Part shown: positions 1 to 14,580 of the stretch, one piece after another
How positions within the stretch are numbered: position 1 is the first letter of the stretch
How the letters are laid out: each line of letters starts with the position of its first letter
Program-made: the position numbers and the translations under genes
Notes under the pieces: model-generated
What the model saw: the letters and a program-made list of their open reading frames with translations, nothing else
Told to the model about the DNA's origin: nothing
Database searches by the model: none
DNA from: Halochromatium glycolicum
Lineage (GTDB): Bacteria > Pseudomonadota > Gammaproteobacteria > Chromatiales > Chromatiaceae
Assembly: GCF_016584085.1 (NCBI RefSeq)
Contig: NZ_NRSJ01000023.1
Coordinates: 1-64,000, forward strand
DNA: 64,000 nt
Reading direction: 5' to 3'

Positions 1-125
1 GATTTTCGTTTGCCTTCGAGGAGCGTCGCCGGGAGCATAGCCGGGCTATGTGACCGGCGGCGCGACGAAGAAGGCGAGCGAAAAGACCAGCAAGGCGGTA
101 TGAGCTTTGACAGAAATCGCCTTAG
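1..125 (+). repeat. Palindromic interspersed repeat, copy A (left end cut by window)
   Basis: This matches the last 125 bases of copies at 8752-8913 and 54603-54767, and the reverse complement of 10871-11036. It ends in ATCGCCTTAG at 116-125, the right terminal inverted repeat. The central hairpin around CATAGCC/GGCTATG is complete. The left terminal repeat lies outside the window. Bases 126-282, between the repeat and the next gene's stop codon, hold no recognisable gene. Confidence 0.9.
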
Positions 126-282
126 GTATTCAACATACCAAGCACCGACCAATGAGGATGCGGCTCTCACCTCGTCGAATCTCTTTGTGCAACAAAAGCC
201 GGTGCAGCGCCTTCCTGAGCAACTACGCCTTGATCAATATAGCACAAATGGAAGACTTGATGACCCAGCTCGCAGACGCGTT

Positions 283-1202
283 TCAGCTGGGGTTTGGCGA
301 ATCCCATACGAGTCGATTACGTCCCTGTTCCTTGGCTTGATAGAGGGCTTGGTCAGCGGCCTGCTTCAAAGCTTCGGAGCTCGTTGCCGGTTGTCCCGCC
401 AGAGAAACACTTGCACCGATGCTGATGGTAATGCGGTCCGCGACCGGCGAGTACGCATGCGGCAGGGCGAGTGCGTGGATTGCCTCCTGCATCCGACCGG
501 CCACTTGGCGAGCACCGATGCTGTCGGTCTCGGGTAGTAAGGCGACGAACTCCTCGCCGCCATAGCGGGCGACCAGATCCGCGGCACGCTTCGGCACCTG
601 CTGCAAGGCCTGCGCAACCCGGCGCAGACAGTCATCGCCGGCGCCATGCCCATAATGATCGTTGTAAGGCTTGAAGTGATCGATGTCGATCATCAGCAGC
701 GAGAGCGGTTGCTGATGACGGGACTGGCGATTCCATTCCTGTGCGAGCTTGCGGTCGAAATAGCGCCGGTTCGGGATCTCGGTCAGGCCGTCCTGGAGCG
801 CGATCTGCTCGAGCAGGTCGGTCTTGAGCTTGAGGCTGACCTGATTGTGGACCCGCGCGCGCACGATGGTCGGATTGAACGGCTTGGAGATGTAATCGGC
901 GGCGCCGAGCTGTAGCCCCTTGGCCTCGTCCTGGGCCTGATCCAACGCGGTGACGAAGATGACCGGGATGGCGTGGATGGCTTCATCGGCCTTGAGCTCG
1001 CGGCAGATGGCATAGCCATCCTGGTCCGGCATCAGGATGTCGAGCAGGATCAGATCCGGCCCCGGCTCGCGCCGGGCCAGCTCCAGTGCCTTGGCGGCGT
1101 TGGTGGCGGTGATGATCCGATAATCGTCCTTGAGCAGTTTGGCCAGGGCGTGGATGTTGGCGGGCTGATCATCGACGATCAGCAGGGTGGGGCGCTGTTC
1201 TC

Positions 1203-1206
<4 letters not shown>
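283..1206 (-). CDS. Response regulator with GGDEF output (diguanylate cyclase)
   Basis: A cytoplasmic 307-residue protein that probably makes cyclic di-GMP in response to phosphorylation. Residues 1-125 are a receiver domain, with the acidic pair in LLIVDDQ, the phospho-acceptor Asp in [12 protein letters not shown] and the conserved Lys in YISKPF. Residues 140-300 are a GGDEF domain with an intact active-site GGEEF in [14 protein letters not shown]. The start is TTG at 1206, overlapping the TGA of the upstream kinase gene (1203-1205), so the two are probably translationally coupled and form a kinase/regulator pair. The family assignment is secure; the TTG start rests on the overlap and the lack of a nearby ATG. 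Confidence 0.93.
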
Positions 1207-6359
<5,153 letters not shown>

Positions 6360-6586
6360 GGGGACCTCGGCGGGTTTCTTTGCTGAGTACTTTACTGAAA
6401 CCGGCCTCTGAGCCACCAGAACAGAGACAAGATCGGTTGACGCGAGGAGGCCCTGCTCCCACAGACTGGGCTGCGGCAATGGCCCGAGAGGGCGCCGATG
6501 CAGGCGGGTGGGTGGGTTCCTTGGCTGCTGCTGTGCGCCAAGCTCGGGCGCACGGCTTGGATACAGGTGCGCTGAGCGGCCCGAGG

Positions 6587-8728
6587 CTAGCCTCTGCGCC
6601 AGGCGAAGAAGCGTTCCGCAAGCCGCAACAGTCGCTCGGGCTTGCGCGCCTTCTTCCATTCGCCGGCTGCGAAGCGATTGGCTTCGCTCATGGTCGGGTA
6701 GATATGGATGGTGCCCAGGATCTTGTTCAGGCCCAAGCCGTGCTTCATCGCCAAGATCAGCTCGGCGATCAGCTCGCCGGCCTGCGCGCCGACGATGGTC
6801 GCACCCAGGATGCGATCCTTGCCGGGCGCGGTCAGGACCTTGACGAAGCCCGCGTCGGCGCTGTCGGTGATCGCGCGATCCAAGTCATCGATGCCGTAGC
6901 GGGTGACCTCATAGTCGATGCCCTGTGCTTGGGCCTCGGTTTCGTTCAGGCCCACCCGGGCGACCTCGGGCTCGGTGAAGGTGGCCCAGGGGATCACGCG
7001 GTCGTCGGCGCGGATCGACCAGAACGGCGCGAGCAGGGCATTGATCGAGGCGAACCAGGCCTGATGCGCGGCGACATGGGTGAATTGGTAGGGGCCGGCG
7101 ACATCGCCGCAGACCAGGATGTTCGGAAAGTTGGTGCGCAGGAAGGGATCGGTCTCGAGGGTGCCGCGGTCGCTGACCCGCACGCCCAGCTCTTCAAGGC
7201 CGAATCCACGCGTACGCGCCTTGCGTCCGAGCGCGATCAGCACGCGGTCGAACTCGATGCTGACCTCTTCGCCCCCGTGCTCGCAGATGACCCGGCCGCC
7301 GTCACCGACGGCCTCGAAGCGCTTGGCCTGGTGGCCGGTGGCCAGACGCAGGCCCTCGTGCTCCAAGCGCTGCATCAGCTGCGCGCTGGCATCCGGGTCC
7401 TCGCGCGGCAGCAGCCGCTCGGCCATCTCGATGACCGTGACCTTGGCGCCCAGCCGGGCGAACGCCTGGGCCAGTTCGGCGCCGATCGGTCCGCCGCCAA
7501 GCACTGCCAACCGCCGGGGAAGCGCGTCGAGCGCCCAGACGGTGTCGCTCGTCAGGTAGTCGATCTCGGTCAGGCCGTCGATCGGCGGCACCAGCGGCTC
7601 GGCCCCGGTGGCCAGGATGATGCTGTGCGCGGTCTTGGTCTCGCCGTTGACCGCCACCGCCCAGGGTGAAAGCAGCCGGCCTTCGCCTTCGATCACGTCC
7701 ACGCCCATAGCGCGATAACGCTCGGGCGAATCATGCGGCTCGACCTTGCGAATGATGTCTCGCACCCGCTGCATGATATCGGCCAGCGAGAACTCGGCGC
7801 TCATCGACTTGATGCCGAAGCGCTCTGACTCGCGCGCCTGCTGCACGAGCCGCGCGGTGCGCAGCAACGCCTTGGACGGCACACAGCCGGTATTCAGACA
7901 ATCGCCGCCCATCTTGTGCTTCTCGATCAGCGCGACCTTGGCCTTGACCGTGGCGACGATAGCGGCCGCCACGAGTCCGGCTGAGCCGGCGCCGAGCACG
8001 ATGAGGTTGTAGTCGAAAGACTTGGGCTTCTGGTGCCCGGCGTAGACCTTTCGGTTGCGCAGGATGCGCAGCAGCAGGCGCAGGAGCAGCGGCAGCAGTC
8101 CCAGCAGCGCGAAGGCGCCGATCAGCCCGGGCGAGAGGATGTCGCCGGTCGATTCGATCTGACCGAGCTGGGTGCCGGCGTTAATGTAGACGAGGGTGGC
8201 CGGTAGCATGCCGACCTGGCTGACCCAGTAATAGGTCCAGGCGCGAATCGGGGTCAGCGCCATGACCAGGTTGATGACCCAGAATGGGAACACCGGCACC
8301 AGCCTCAGCGCCAGCAGGTAGAAGGCACCGTCCTTCTCCACCCCGGCGTTGATCGCGCGCAGGCGCTGCTTGAAGCGCTGCTGGATGCTGTCGCGAAACA
8401 GGAAGCGGGCGGCCAGAAAGACCAGGGTCGCGCCGATGCTGGAGGCGAACGAGACGGCGATGGTTCCAGCCACCAGCCCGAACAGCGCGCCGCCGGCCAG
8501 CGTCAGGATCGCCGCGCCGGGCAGCGAGAGCGCGGCCATCAGGATGTAGATGGCCATGTAGGCGGCGAGCATGCCCCAGAAATGCTGCTCGGTAAACGCC
8601 ATCAGCTGGTCGCGGCGCTGCCGCAGCTCATCGAAACTGAGGTATTGGCCCAGGTCGAGCCAGAAATAGCTGCTGATCAGCAGCGCGACGAGGATGAGGA
8701 TGAGCGCTCGGATGAGGGTGGGTCGCAT
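6587..8728 (-). CDS. TVP38/TMEM64-flavin disulfide reductase fusion (mercuric reductase/lipoamide dehydrogenase-like)
   Basis: A 713-residue inner-membrane flavoprotein. Residues 1-230 form a TVP38/TMEM64 (SNARE-associated/DedA-like) domain with about six hydrophobic segments. Residues 240-700 are a class I pyridine-nucleotide disulfide oxidoreductase: FAD fold [12 protein letters not shown], redox disulfide [18 protein letters not shown](P) fold [15 protein letters not shown] motif [10 protein letters not shown], and a C-terminal dimerisation domain with HIYPTMSE. The last motif has the His and Glu found in active lipoamide dehydrogenases. The paired Cys for Hg(II) delivery seen at the MerA C-terminus are absent. 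This fusion is known in several bacteria, but its substrate is not established. It is separated by 227 bases from the kinase gene downstream. Confidence 0.9.
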   Translation of the reverse strand: MRPTLIRALILILVALLISSYFWLDLGQYLSFDELRQRRDQLMAFTEQHFWGMLAAYMAIYILMAALSLPGAAILTLAGGALFGLVAGTIAVSFASSIGATLVFLAARFLFRDSIQQRFKQRLRAINAGVEKDGAFYLLALRLVPVFPFWVINLVMALTPIRAWTYYWVSQVGMLPATLVYINAGTQLGQIESTGDILSPGLIGAFALLGLLPLLLRLLLRILRNRKVYAGHQKPKSFDYNLIVLGAGSAGLVAAAIVATVKAKVALIEKHKMGGDCLNTGCVPSKALLRTARLVQQARESERFGIKSMSAEFSLADIMQRVRDIIRKVEPHDSPERYRAMGVDVIEGEGRLLSPWAVAVNGETKTAHSIILATGAEPLVPPIDGLTEIDYLTSDTVWALDALPRRLAVLGGGPIGAELAQAFARLGAKVTVIEMAERLLPREDPDASAQLMQRLEHEGLRLATGHQAKRFEAVGDGGRVICEHGGEEVSIEFDRVLIALGRKARTRGFGLEELGVRVSDRGTLETDPFLRTNFPNILVCGDVAGPYQFTHVAAHQAWFASINALLAPFWSIRADDRVIPWATFTEPEVARVGLNETEAQAQGIDYEVTRYGIDDLDRAITDSADAGFVKVLTAPGKDRILGATIVGAQAGELIAELILAMKHGLGLNKILGTIHIYPTMSEANRFAAGEWKKARKPERLLRLAERFFAWRRG

Positions 8729-8751
8729 GGCTGTCCCGAGGGTTTGCGTTT

Positions 8752-8913
8752 AGGCGATTGCCGGAAAAGCTCGTACCGAATTGCGCAGGATTGTCGTTTG
8801 CCTTCGAGGAGCGTCGCCGGGAGCATAGCCGGGCTATGTGACCGGCGGCGCGACGAAGAAGGCGAGCGAAAAGACCAGCAAGGCGGTATGAGCTTTGACA
8901 GAAATCGCCTTAG
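8752..8913 (+). repeat. Palindromic interspersed repeat, copy B
   Basis: A complete copy of about 162 bases between two minus-strand genes. The left end reads TAGGCGATTGCC (one A shorter than copy D) and the right end ATCGCCTTAG. The two halves are imperfect inverted repeats of one another along the whole element, so the single strand can fold into one long hairpin with apex CATAGCC-GG-GCTATG. No conserved coding frame is seen. Confidence 0.92.
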
Positions 8914-9045
8914 CCGACGATCTGCCGCCACCGGCATCGAGCCGTGCCACGCCCGCAGATGGCGATTTGCAACCTTCAACCCAACCGCTGATCATGCGGT
9001 TGCGCTCTGTCAATCTTCGCGGCCGCCAAAGATTGACGCGCCGTT

Positions 9046-10383
9046 TCAGGCCTCTGACCAGGCTTCGCCGAAGACGCCAAGCAGGCTCGCTGCCAGCATG
9101 CTGAGTATCACCACCAACCAGGGTGGCGCCTTCCAGGCCGTGAGCAGCACGAACCCGCTGAGCGCGATGGCGAAGTCCGCCCCTGAGCCGACGGCGCTGG
9201 TCCACAGCGGCTGATAGAGCGCCGCACCCAGGATACCGACCACGGCGGCATTGGCACCCGCCATGGCCGCACGCGCCCCCTGATGCTGGCGCAGGCGGCC
9301 CCAGAACGGCAGCACGCCCATCAGCAACAGCATCCCGGGCAGAAAGATGCCGAGCAACGCGATGGCCGCACCGAGCACAGCGCTCGCGCCAGGCACGGCG
9401 ATGGCACCCGTCGGACTGGTGCTGGCGCCTGGTATGGCGATAGTACCATCCGCCATGGCGATGGCAGCCGGCATGGTGGCGGCATCGGGCATGGCGATGG
9501 CCCCGAGGTAGGCGGCGACCGTGAACACTGGACCCGGCACCGCCTGCGCAGCGCCGTAGCCGCTGAGGAAGGCATCGGCACTGATCCAGCCGGGCTCGAC
9601 CAGGCTGGCCTCCAGCAGCGGCAGGACCACGTGACCGCCGCCGAACACCAGGGCGCCCGCGCGGTAGAAGACCTCGAACAGCGCAAGGCCAGGCGCGGCG
9701 CCGGCCGCGACCAGCAGCGGCAGTCCGAACAACAGCAGCGCGAACAGCCCCAGCAGCAGTGCCGCGATGCCGCGTGGCAGCGGCACGGTAAGCGCTTGCG
9801 CGGGGCTGACAGACGCGGAGGACGGCCGACACCAGCGCAGGCCAGCCGATGCTCCGACTAGGATCGCGGCGATCTGGCCCAGCGCGCTCGGCGCGAAGGT
9901 GATCAGCAGGACCGCGGCCAAGGCCATGGTGGCCCGCTCGCGGTCGGGCGCCAAGTTGCGCGCCATGCCCCAGACCGCCTGCGCGACGATCGCCACCGCG
10001 ACCAGCTTGAGCCCCTGGAGCAGGTCTTGGCCGAGCGCACCGCCAACGGCATCGGCGCCGAGCGCGAAGGCCAGCAGCAGCAGCGCCGAGGGCAAGGTGA
10101 AGGCGGCCCAAGCGAGCAGCGCGCCGCGCAGTCCGCCGCGCAGATAGCCCAGCGCGAAGCCAACCTGGCTACTCGCTGGTCCGGGCAGGAACTGACAGAG
10201 CGCAACCAGATCGGCATAGGCCGCCTCGCTCAGCCAGCGCCGACGCACGACCAGCTCTTCGCGGAAATAGCCAAGATGCGCGATCGGACCGCCAAACGAG
10301 GTCAGGCCGAGCTTGAGAAAGGCAACGAAGACCTCGCTCGGGCGGCCGGACTCAACTGTCGCAAGCGTCTGTTCGTCGGTCAT
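9046..10383 (-). CDS. chrA: Chromate transporter ChrA (two-domain CHR family)
   Basis: A 445-residue inner-membrane transporter of the long CHR family, with two homologous six-helix halves. The family signature is clear near the N-terminus: FLKLGLTSFGGPIAHLGYFR, then LCQFLPGPASSQ. The second half repeats it as FYRAGALVFGGGHVVLPLLE and YGAAQAVPGPVFT. The known role is export of chromate driven by the proton motive force. After the second PGPVFT motif there is a low-complexity insert of about 40 residues built from Ala-Ile-Ala-Met/Ile/Val-Pro repeats (9390-9502) that typical ChrA proteins lack. The ATG overlaps the stop of a possible small upstream frame (10380-10700) as ATGA. No chrB-type regulator is visible. 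Confidence 0.93.
   Translation of the reverse strand: MTDEQTLATVESGRPSEVFVAFLKLGLTSFGGPIAHLGYFREELVVRRRWLSEAAYADLVALCQFLPGPASSQVGFALGYLRGGLRGALLAWAAFTLPSALLLLAFALGADAVGGALGQDLLQGLKLVAVAIVAQAVWGMARNLAPDRERATMALAAVLLITFAPSALGQIAAILVGASAGLRWCRPSSASVSPAQALTVPLPRGIAALLLGLFALLLFGLPLLVAAGAAPGLALFEVFYRAGALVFGGGHVVLPLLEASLVEPGWISADAFLSGYGAAQAVPGPVFTVAAYLGAIAMPDAATMPAAIAMADGTIAIPGASTSPTGAIAVPGASAVLGAAIALLGIFLPGMLLLMGVLPFWGRLRQHQGARAAMAGANAAVVGILGAALYQPLWTSAVGSGADFAIALSGFVLLTAWKAPPWLVVILSMLAASLLGVFGEAWSEA
9390..9502 (-). repeat. Low-complexity repeat expansion inside chrA
   Basis: Degenerate repeats of about 9-20 bases rich in GGCGATGGCA-type words encode AIAMPDA, AIAMADG, AIAIPGAS and AIAVPGAS in succession. 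It lies in the loop following the second PGPVF motif of ChrA, just before a normal helix (ALLGIFLPG), so it appears to be an in-frame expansion tolerated in a loop. Confidence 0.7.
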
Positions 10384-10700
10384 CTCAAGGTGCTCAGGGC
10401 GCTCAGGGCGGTGATGCGGCCATGATCGAGCAGATGATGGGCATCGGCTACGCGTACCTTAGCAGCCCATGCAGTATCGCCAGCCAGGCGAGCAGCGGGA
10501 GGCAGCCGCTGGTCCCGGTGTCCAGGAAGCGGGGCGAAACCTAATACGGCGCGCAGATGCCGGCGCAACTCGCAGAAGAGACAGGCCGCAACGCGCAACT
10601 CGAGCTGCTCGATCCTGACGATGTGCTGCCGTTCTAGCTCGCCTGCGCCTTCCTCACCGGCGGGTCGTCTGACCCGCGCTCGATCGGCCTCGTCCGTCAT
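10380..10700 (-). CDS. Hypothetical protein overlapping chrA start
   Basis: A possible 106-residue protein with no recognised domain. It begins MTDEADRARV and is rich in Arg, Leu and His, with no clear signal peptide or membrane helix. The only real support is that its TGA overlaps the chrA ATG, which would allow translational coupling, and that a methionine sits at a plausible place. The composition is also consistent with a chance open frame in GC-rich DNA, so this is a weak call. Confidence 0.25.
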   Translation of the reverse strand: MTDEADRARVRRPAGEEGAGELERQHIVRIEQLELRVAACLFCELRRHLRAVLGFAPLPGHRDQRLPPAARLAGDTAWAAKVRVADAHHLLDHGRITALSALSTLR

Positions 10701-10870
10701 CCCGTCTATACTGCCCCGTGCGCGCCGCACACGCAGGCTCGTCTCTCCACAAGCTACGGCCGGCGCTCGTCCACCTGCTCCGACTCGTCCACCGGTGTGA
10801 TCAACCCGGGAAAGCCTCGGCTCATGCTTGCGAAATAGCTTGAGCATAGGGCGGTGAATGTGCGTAAGAG

Positions 10871-11036
10871 CTAAGGCGATTTCTGTCAAAAAGCTCATAC
10901 CAGCCTTGCTGGTCTTTTCGCTCGCCTTCTTCGTCGCGCCGCCGGTCACATAGCCCGGCTATGCTCCCGGCGACGCTCCTCGAAGGCAAACGAAAATCCT
11001 GCGCAATTCGGTACGAGCTTTTCCGGCAATCCCCTA
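10871..11036 (-). repeat. Palindromic interspersed repeat, copy C (inverted)
   Basis: The reverse-complement orientation of the family at 1-125, 8752-8913 and 54603-54767. One end is an intact CTAAGGCGATT (10871-10881). The other end is degenerate (AATCCCCTAA instead of AATCGCCTTAG). It has one extra A in the GTCAAAAAGCTC stretch, which shifts the reading frame relative to other copies and argues against coding function. Bases 11037-11138, between this copy and the 12-base repeats, hold no gene I can name. Confidence 0.9.
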
Positions 11037-11138
11037 ACAGAGGTGGCGGACCGGCTGCTGGATCTGCGCGAGCCCGTGGGCGCCGACACCTGGCAACCGG
11101 GTGGCAGCGCGCAGGCACTCGGCTATCCGTTCACTGAC

Positions 11139-11174
11139 GGGATACCGGGCGGGATACTGGGCGGGATACCGGGC
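11139..11174. repeat. Three tandem 12-base repeats downstream of the PKS operon
   Basis: Three units of GGGATACCGGGC (the middle one has GGGATACTGGGC) end nine bases before the fatty acyl-AMP ligase stop codon. No T-run follows, so it does not look like an intrinsic terminator. It may be a recombination scar at the edge of the cluster. Confidence 0.8.
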
Positions 11175-11182
11175 GAGAAACA

Positions 11183-13087
11183 TCATCGCTCCAGCTGCAC
11201 TGCAAGATAGTCAACAAGGTCACGCAGAGTCGGGTGTTCCCAAAAGACCGTTTCATCGACATCAATCTTAAACTCTGATCGAAATCTAGCAGCCAACTCA
11301 ACCGCTGAAGCCGAGTCTAATCCATGGTCAGCAAGCGGGACCCTCCGGTCAATCCGCTCAGGATCAATCTGTAGCGCCCTGCTCAGGCAGTGAATGAGCC
11401 AGTTTTCGATTCCAATATGGTCATGGGTCAGCGGCCCCGTTTCCGGGAATGCGGCCGCCTCAAAGTTCGGGGGACGGTAGCGGTGCAGTACCGTCATCTC
11501 GCCAGTGCAGTACCGGCGGCGTGCCTCTTTTCGGCGTAATTTACCACTCGTTGTCTTAGGGATCGACGAAGCACGGACTAGAGCCACTTCGTCGATGCGA
11601 ACACCCTGATCTCTTGCTACCGCCCGCGCGATACGCGTCGCGATATCGCGCATCGGTGAGCGAATCCGGCGTTCAACCTCGGCGAGGATAACGATTTCCT
11701 CAGCGCCTTCAACCTCTAACACAAAGGCCACCGTGCCAGAAGTCCGAACATCCGAATCTGCAGCCAGTACCGTATCTTCGATATCATGAGGGTGAATGTT
11801 TCGACCGCGTACGATAATCAAGTCCGATATTCGCCCTAAGACGAATAGATCGCCTCGTTCGACAACGCCCAGATCCCCTGTACGAAAGCGGCTGTTAAAG
11901 CAGTGTTGGGGCATGCCGTGATAGCCATCAGCGATCGCGTCGCCGGTGATCTCGATCTCACCGATCTCTCCTTCTGGAAGAGCACATCCGGATACCGGAT
12001 CAACGATCGCGACCCTTGTTCCTGTTGCTGCGCGTCCACACCCAACCAATGAGCGTCCATCGAGCACAATCGTGCGTATTGGCTCTCCTATTGCGTGTCC
12101 GGCTACGAACAGGGTCGCTTCTGCCAGGCCATAACAGGGGGTCAAGCAATGTGATTGAAAGCCGGCAGCGGAAAAGGCTGCTGCAAAGTTCTCGAGCGTT
12201 CCGGCTCGCACCGGTTCGGACCCGCAAAGCAGCACCCTCAGAACCGATAGGTCGAGCCTGGAACGCTGGTCAGGCGTGACGCGACGCAACACGTAATCGA
12301 GACCGAAGTTGGGTGACAAGGAGATATTGACCCGGTATCGCTCGATCGCTTCCAGCCAAGCGACAGGGCGACGGAGAAATGCCGCCGGAGACATCAGCAG
12401 CGCCTGTCCTCCCACAAAGAGAGGATGAAGAAGCCCTCCGACAAGTCCCATATCGTGGTAGTGAGGGAGCCAACTGAGGCAGGTCAACTGGGCATCAGAA
12501 CCCAACCACTCCCCGATCATTCGCTGGTTGGCAAGAAGATGATGATGTTTAACGCGAACTCCACGCGGGGTTCCTGTCGATCCGGATGTATACTGAAGGA
12601 AGGCGATATTCTCTGGTCCTGGAGAGACTTCATTCGATCCGAGGTCACAATTGAGTTCTGCAGCGTCAAGCACTTGGACCCTGTCGTTCAGCGTATTTTC
12701 TGATTTCAGCAGGTCAAGGTATCCTGGCCCGGCGACCAGTATGCGGGCGTCGCAGTCCATCAGGAAGCGCGAGATTGGAGTCGCCCCAATGCCCCGGCTC
12801 AGTGGCGGAAGCGGAACGGCAATCGCACCAGCACGCAAGGTCCCGAGGAAAGCGATGGCAAAGTCCGGTCCCGGACGGTAAAGAAGAGGAACAACTTCGC
12901 CGAGCTTAATGATTTGGCTTAATCCAGCCGCAAAGCGCGCACTAGCCTTAGCCAGATCAGCGTGGCTGAAAACGTGCGCTGCACCATCAGCCTCATCAAG
13001 GAATGAAAGCGCTGGAGCAGTAGGCTGGACCCTCGCCCAATGATCGAGCGCATCGATTATCGTCGCATCTGCTCCCAACGTGTTCAT
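11183..13087 (-). CDS. Fatty acyl-AMP ligase with C-terminal acyl carrier protein
   Basis: A 634-residue loading enzyme for the polyketide pathway. Residues 1-540 are an adenylate-forming fatty acyl-AMP ligase: FLQYTSGSTGTPRGV (P-loop), LPHYHDMGLVGG, YGLAEAT, RTGDLG, and SIPKTTSGKLRRKEARR with the catalytic Lys. Residues 560-634 are an acyl carrier protein with the phosphopantetheine Ser in HGLDSASAVEL. Ligases of this group activate a free fatty acid as acyl-AMP and pass it directly to an ACP, here probably its own. The ATG overlaps the upstream halogenase stop (ATGA), and this is the last gene of the five-gene operon. A/T in third positions is higher than in flanking genes, suggesting transfer. 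The acyl chain length cannot be read from sequence. Confidence 0.93.
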   Translation of the reverse strand: MNTLGADATIIDALDHWARVQPTAPALSFLDEADGAAHVFSHADLAKASARFAAGLSQIIKLGEVVPLLYRPGPDFAIAFLGTLRAGAIAVPLPPLSRGIGATPISRFLMDCDARILVAGPGYLDLLKSENTLNDRVQVLDAAELNCDLGSNEVSPGPENIAFLQYTSGSTGTPRGVRVKHHHLLANQRMIGEWLGSDAQLTCLSWLPHYHDMGLVGGLLHPLFVGGQALLMSPAAFLRRPVAWLEAIERYRVNISLSPNFGLDYVLRRVTPDQRSRLDLSVLRVLLCGSEPVRAGTLENFAAAFSAAGFQSHCLTPCYGLAEATLFVAGHAIGEPIRTIVLDGRSLVGCGRAATGTRVAIVDPVSGCALPEGEIGEIEITGDAIADGYHGMPQHCFNSRFRTGDLGVVERGDLFVLGRISDLIIVRGRNIHPHDIEDTVLAADSDVRTSGTVAFVLEVEGAEEIVILAEVERRIRSPMRDIATRIARAVARDQGVRIDEVALVRASSIPKTTSGKLRRKEARRRYCTGEMTVLHRYRPPNFEAAAFPETGPLTHDHIGIENWLIHCLSRALQIDPERIDRRVPLADHGLDSASAVELAARFRSEFKIDVDETVFWEHPTLRDLVDYLAVQLER

Positions 13088-14580
13088 CGCTGCAGATCGA
13101 TCTCGGATCGGGCCGTGATGCTTGTTATCAACGCATCCTCCGGTACCGCACCTCCCGCCGCAGCGCCTTGTGATTGGTCGGTGGGAGCTGCTTTAGTCCG
13201 AATAGATTCCCAGCCTGTCTCTCCCTGAAGGAGATGCCTTAATCGACCAAACAAGTAGAGAACATCAAGGAAAACCCAGGCACCGATGAGCCAAAGACGG
13301 AAACGATCGAAGGCTCCAAGACCCCAAGCGTTGATGCGGCGCAAATAAAAATTATCCCAATGGTTTCCATACCGACCCGTCACTGCTACAAAGAACGAAA
13401 TCGCCTGTCGGTAACGGGTAAGCCGGTAAACACGACGCACGGTTCCTGAGACACGTTGCCAATAGCGCCGGTTCCACTGGGCATAATGCTTGAGCGGCTG
13501 GAACGAACGCTTGCGCAAGCACTCGTCGATTGCGTTTGCTGCGCGCTGTGACGTTGAGAACGCAACGTGGACGCCAGAGCTGAATAGCGGATCGACGAAG
13601 AACCCTGCGTCGCCAACGAGCATCCAACCATCACCTGCTACCTTACGCGAGTGGTATGGAAGATCAAAAATTGCACGGACCTGACCCTCCGTTTTGGCAG
13701 ATTCGAACAGGGGCGCCATGATGGGATCGGACATGATCGTCGTGCGCAGGATTTCCTCCGGCCGGCGCTGACGCCATTCCCTATGAATAGGGTCGTTTGC
13801 AACTAGGCCCACACTCGTCAAACCCGAGCGAAGGGGGATGAACCAGACCCAGCTTCCCTCTAGAAAATGGAGGATGATATTCCCGCTGTCGATGCCGCGC
13901 TCGCGGTCAATTCCTTGGAAGTGACCGAAGACGGCCGCTGTCCGGACATGTGGGTCGGGCAACCGGAGTTTGAGCTGCCTTGCCAGGAGACTGGAGCGTC
14001 CTGATGCATCAACGATAAAGCGCGCTCGGGTCAGGAACGTCGAGCCCGCGTCCGCTTCATTCGCGCGCAAAGACCAGCGCACACCTCTCGCAGTCCCGTC
14101 TTCGAAAAGCACCTCCGTGACCGAAGCCTTTTCGATAACCTTTACGCCGCGTTCCTCGGCGTGTCGGAGGAGTAACTCATCGAACTCGCTCCGGACCACC
14201 TGGTAGGCGTACATACGGCGACCGATCGACTGGCGTGGAACAACGTGGAAGCGGATACAGGTCTTATCGTATCCGGGAGCCTCGGAGTCCTGCGCCGGGC
14301 GCGCCACCCGCCATTCGGCACCATACTTGAATGTCTGCCCGAAGTGCTGCAATTTCTCGGCAACACCCAATTGCTCCCAGATCGGTTGGCTCATCGGGAG
14401 CAGTGACTCACCAACGTGAAACCGCGGAAAACTCGTGCGCTCGAGCAGCAAGACGTCATAGCCGCGGTCGGCGAGAAAAGTGGCCACGCTCGAGCCAGCG
14501 GGGCCCCCACCGACAATCACCACATCGACCTCATCGACGCCCTCCATAGCGTCGCGCAAGTCCAATTGTTCAGGGTTCAT
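13084..14580 (-). CDS. Flavin-dependent halogenase (FADH2-dependent, carrier-protein type)
   Basis: A 498-residue flavoprotein. The FAD-binding motif is VVIVGGGPAGSSVA at about 25-40, followed by FPRFHVGESLLP. The diagnostic WxWxIP motif of flavin halogenases is present as GSWVWFIPL. The second FAD motif is GWMLVGDAGFFVDPLFSSGVH. It resembles halogenases that act on pyrrolyl-, tyrosyl- or acyl-carrier-protein substrates more than free-tryptophan enzymes, consistent with its place in a PKS operon; the substrate is inferred only from context. The start is ATG 14580 (MNPEQL), overlapping the upstream thioesterase stop by 11 bases. The frame is open 39 codons further upstream, but that stretch lies inside the upstream gene. 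The C-terminal 130 residues include a hydrophobic stretch, as in related enzymes. Confidence 0.88.
   Translation of the reverse strand: MNPEQLDLRDAMEGVDEVDVVIVGGGPAGSSVATFLADRGYDVLLLERTSFPRFHVGESLLPMSQPIWEQLGVAEKLQHFGQTFKYGAEWRVARPAQDSEAPGYDKTCIRFHVVPRQSIGRRMYAYQVVRSEFDELLLRHAEERGVKVIEKASVTEVLFEDGTARGVRWSLRANEADAGSTFLTRARFIVDASGRSSLLARQLKLRLPDPHVRTAAVFGHFQGIDRERGIDSGNIILHFLEGSWVWFIPLRSGLTSVGLVANDPIHREWRQRRPEEILRTTIMSDPIMAPLFESAKTEGQVRAIFDLPYHSRKVAGDGWMLVGDAGFFVDPLFSSGVHVAFSTSQRAANAIDECLRKRSFQPLKHYAQWNRRYWQRVSGTVRRVYRLTRYRQAISFFVAVTGRYGNHWDNFYLRRINAWGLGAFDRFRLWLIGAWVFLDVLYLFGRLRHLLQGETGWESIRTKAAPTDQSQGAAAGGAVPEDALITSITARSEIDLQR

Noticed and set aside
6360..6659. A 100-codon N-terminal extension of the hybrid kinase
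   Set aside because: It overlaps the end of the flavoprotein gene, is Pro/Arg/Ser-rich without a domain, and CBS homology starts at the ATG at 6359.
8834..8913. A peptide KAHTALLVFSLAFFVAPP encoded inside the palindromic element, resembling a signal sequence
   Set aside because: Copy C has an inserted base that breaks the frame, no start or ribosome-binding site is conserved, and the hydrophobic look follows from the hairpin arm composition.
10701..10870. Extension of the small open frame upstream of chrA up to 10949
   Set aside because: The extension runs through the palindromic repeat and has no coding features.
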